From Sphingorhabdus lutea (GTDB lineage Bacteria > Pseudomonadota > Alphaproteobacteria > Sphingomonadales > Sphingomonadaceae), in contig NZ_CP018154.1 of assembly GCF_001889025.1 (NCBI RefSeq), positions 486,001-550,000 on the forward strand: a stretch of 64,000 nt of DNA, given 5' to 3'. Under the pieces are notes generated by a model. The model was not told the DNA's origin. It saw nothing but the letters and a program-made list of their open reading frames with translations, and searched no databases. The position numbers and the translations under genes were made by a program. Below, piece by piece: positions 63,569-64,000 of this stretch. How positions within the stretch are numbered: the stretch's first letter is position 1; the number at the start of each line of letters is the position of its first letter.

Positions 63569-64000
63569 TTAAAGATGCATGAAGTCGCGATCGAAACTTC
63601 GCAGATGCGCCCCCCCGTCCACATAAATAATCTGGCCCGTTACATCATGTGATTGGGCCAGAAAATGCACTGCATTGGCAATTGATTGCGGGCTGCTATG
63701 CCTTTGTAAGGGCATAAGCGAGGCGAGCCTTTCCGCCTGTCCCACAGCATAGTCGGCGGTATCAATGGTCAGGCCAGGGGCAACGCCATTGATACGCGCA
63801 TGCGGCCCAAATGCCACCGCCAAGGTGCGGATTGACGCGGCCAATGCCTGTTTGGAAAGCGTATAGCTTATCTGGTCGCCATGCGGATTGCGGATACGTT
63901 GATCCAAAATATTGATGATGGCGGGGCAATGGCCATCCGGCGATGCCGCAACCAAATTTTGGGCCAAAATTACGGGCGCGTTATAATTAACCGCAAATTG
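63569..64000 (-). CDS. Short-chain dehydrogenase, pteridine-reductase-like, N-terminus off the right edge
   Basis: The last 144 residues of an SDR are visible, and the frame continues to the window edge (QFAVNYNAPVILAQNL), so the N-terminal NADPH-binding half is missing. The active-site region is IINILDQRIRNPHGDQISYTLSKQA: Asp in place of the usual Ser before YxxxK, the arrangement of PTR1/FolM-type pteridine reductases. The C-terminus VTGQIIYVDGGAHLRSFD is typical. Substrate is probably a pterin, by analogy. Confidence 0.87.
   Translation of the reverse strand, partial: QFAVNYNAPVILAQNLVAASPDGHCPAIINILDQRIRNPHGDQISYTLSKQALAASIRTLAVAFGPHARINGVAPGLTIDTADYAVGQAERLASLMPLQRHSSPQSIANAVHFLAQSHDVTGQIIYVDGGAHLRSFDRDFMHL

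Overview
The window reads as chromosomal DNA of a low-GC member of the Sphingomonadales (Alphaproteobacteria). This is inferred from protein content: TonB-dependent receptor plus tryptophan-halogenase-like pairs, DUF5076, DUF1176 and DUF4402 proteins, a split MetH beside an ArsR-methyltransferase regulator, and secreted proteins with an EIVVCG motif. Coding is dense, codons favour A/T (ATT, TTA, AAA), and there is no rRNA, tRNA, IS element, prophage or CRISPR array that I can recognise. Both ends cut genes: a metallo-beta-lactamase-fold hydrolase on the left and a short-chain dehydrogenase on the right.

Layout. 0.7-8.4 kb is a xylose/xylo-oligosaccharide locus: secreted GH3 glycosidase, sugar-porter MFS transporter, aldose epimerase, xylulokinase and xylose isomerase. 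Two near-identical LacI-type operators (core GGTAGCGCTACC) stand before the GH3 gene and in the transporter/epimerase divergent region. 8.4-12.9 kb has a 310-base gap with a strong sigma-54 promoter and a 16-codon ORF, then guaA, an acyltransferase-3/SGNH protein and a flavodoxin-like protein. 12.9-19.1 kb carries a TPR-like secreted protein, a PhnA-like protein, glpX, a small secreted protein, hom and a DUF1176 protein. 19.2-24.0 kb has a 3-hydroxyacyl-CoA dehydrogenase, a PYROXD2-like flavoprotein, an SMR pump and an amidohydrolase-CIA30 fusion. 24.2-33.9 kb is a beta-glucan/glucoside utilisation locus: LacI regulator, GPH-type transporter, tryptophan-halogenase-like flavoprotein, TonB receptor and ExoP-like GH3, with its own different LacI-type operator.

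34-45.4 kb is mixed housekeeping: two thioesterase paralogues, an S9 peptidase, aminopeptidase P, a large membrane-anchored unknown, queF, DUF4402, a HerA-like ATPase, a class A beta-lactamase-like lipoprotein followed by a 32-bp tandem repeat that starts inside its last codons, and a small acidic lipoprotein. 45.6-52.2 kb is a methionine-cycle operon: an SahR-type ArsR-methyltransferase regulator with a clear palindromic operator, metF, metH in two genes, and a TSUP permease 13 bases behind them. 52.3-64 kb holds a beta-helix protein, rpmG, a GDT1-family transporter, an aldehyde dehydrogenase, an SMP-30 lactonase, a DUF2855 protein, a class C acid phosphatase, a tight run DUF5076 / ferritin-like / GST / GST, an EVE protein and a 2-oxoglutarate/IPNS-type oxygenase.

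The genes form three readable systems: pentose catabolism (OM-side hydrolysis, import, XylA-XylB), glucan scavenging (TonB receptor, periplasmic GH3, GPH importer, LacI), and SAH-controlled methionine regeneration. The least explained signals are the sigma-54 promoter with its miniature ORF before guaA, the tandem hairpins between the TonB receptor and the halogenase gene, and the 32-bp repeat array.
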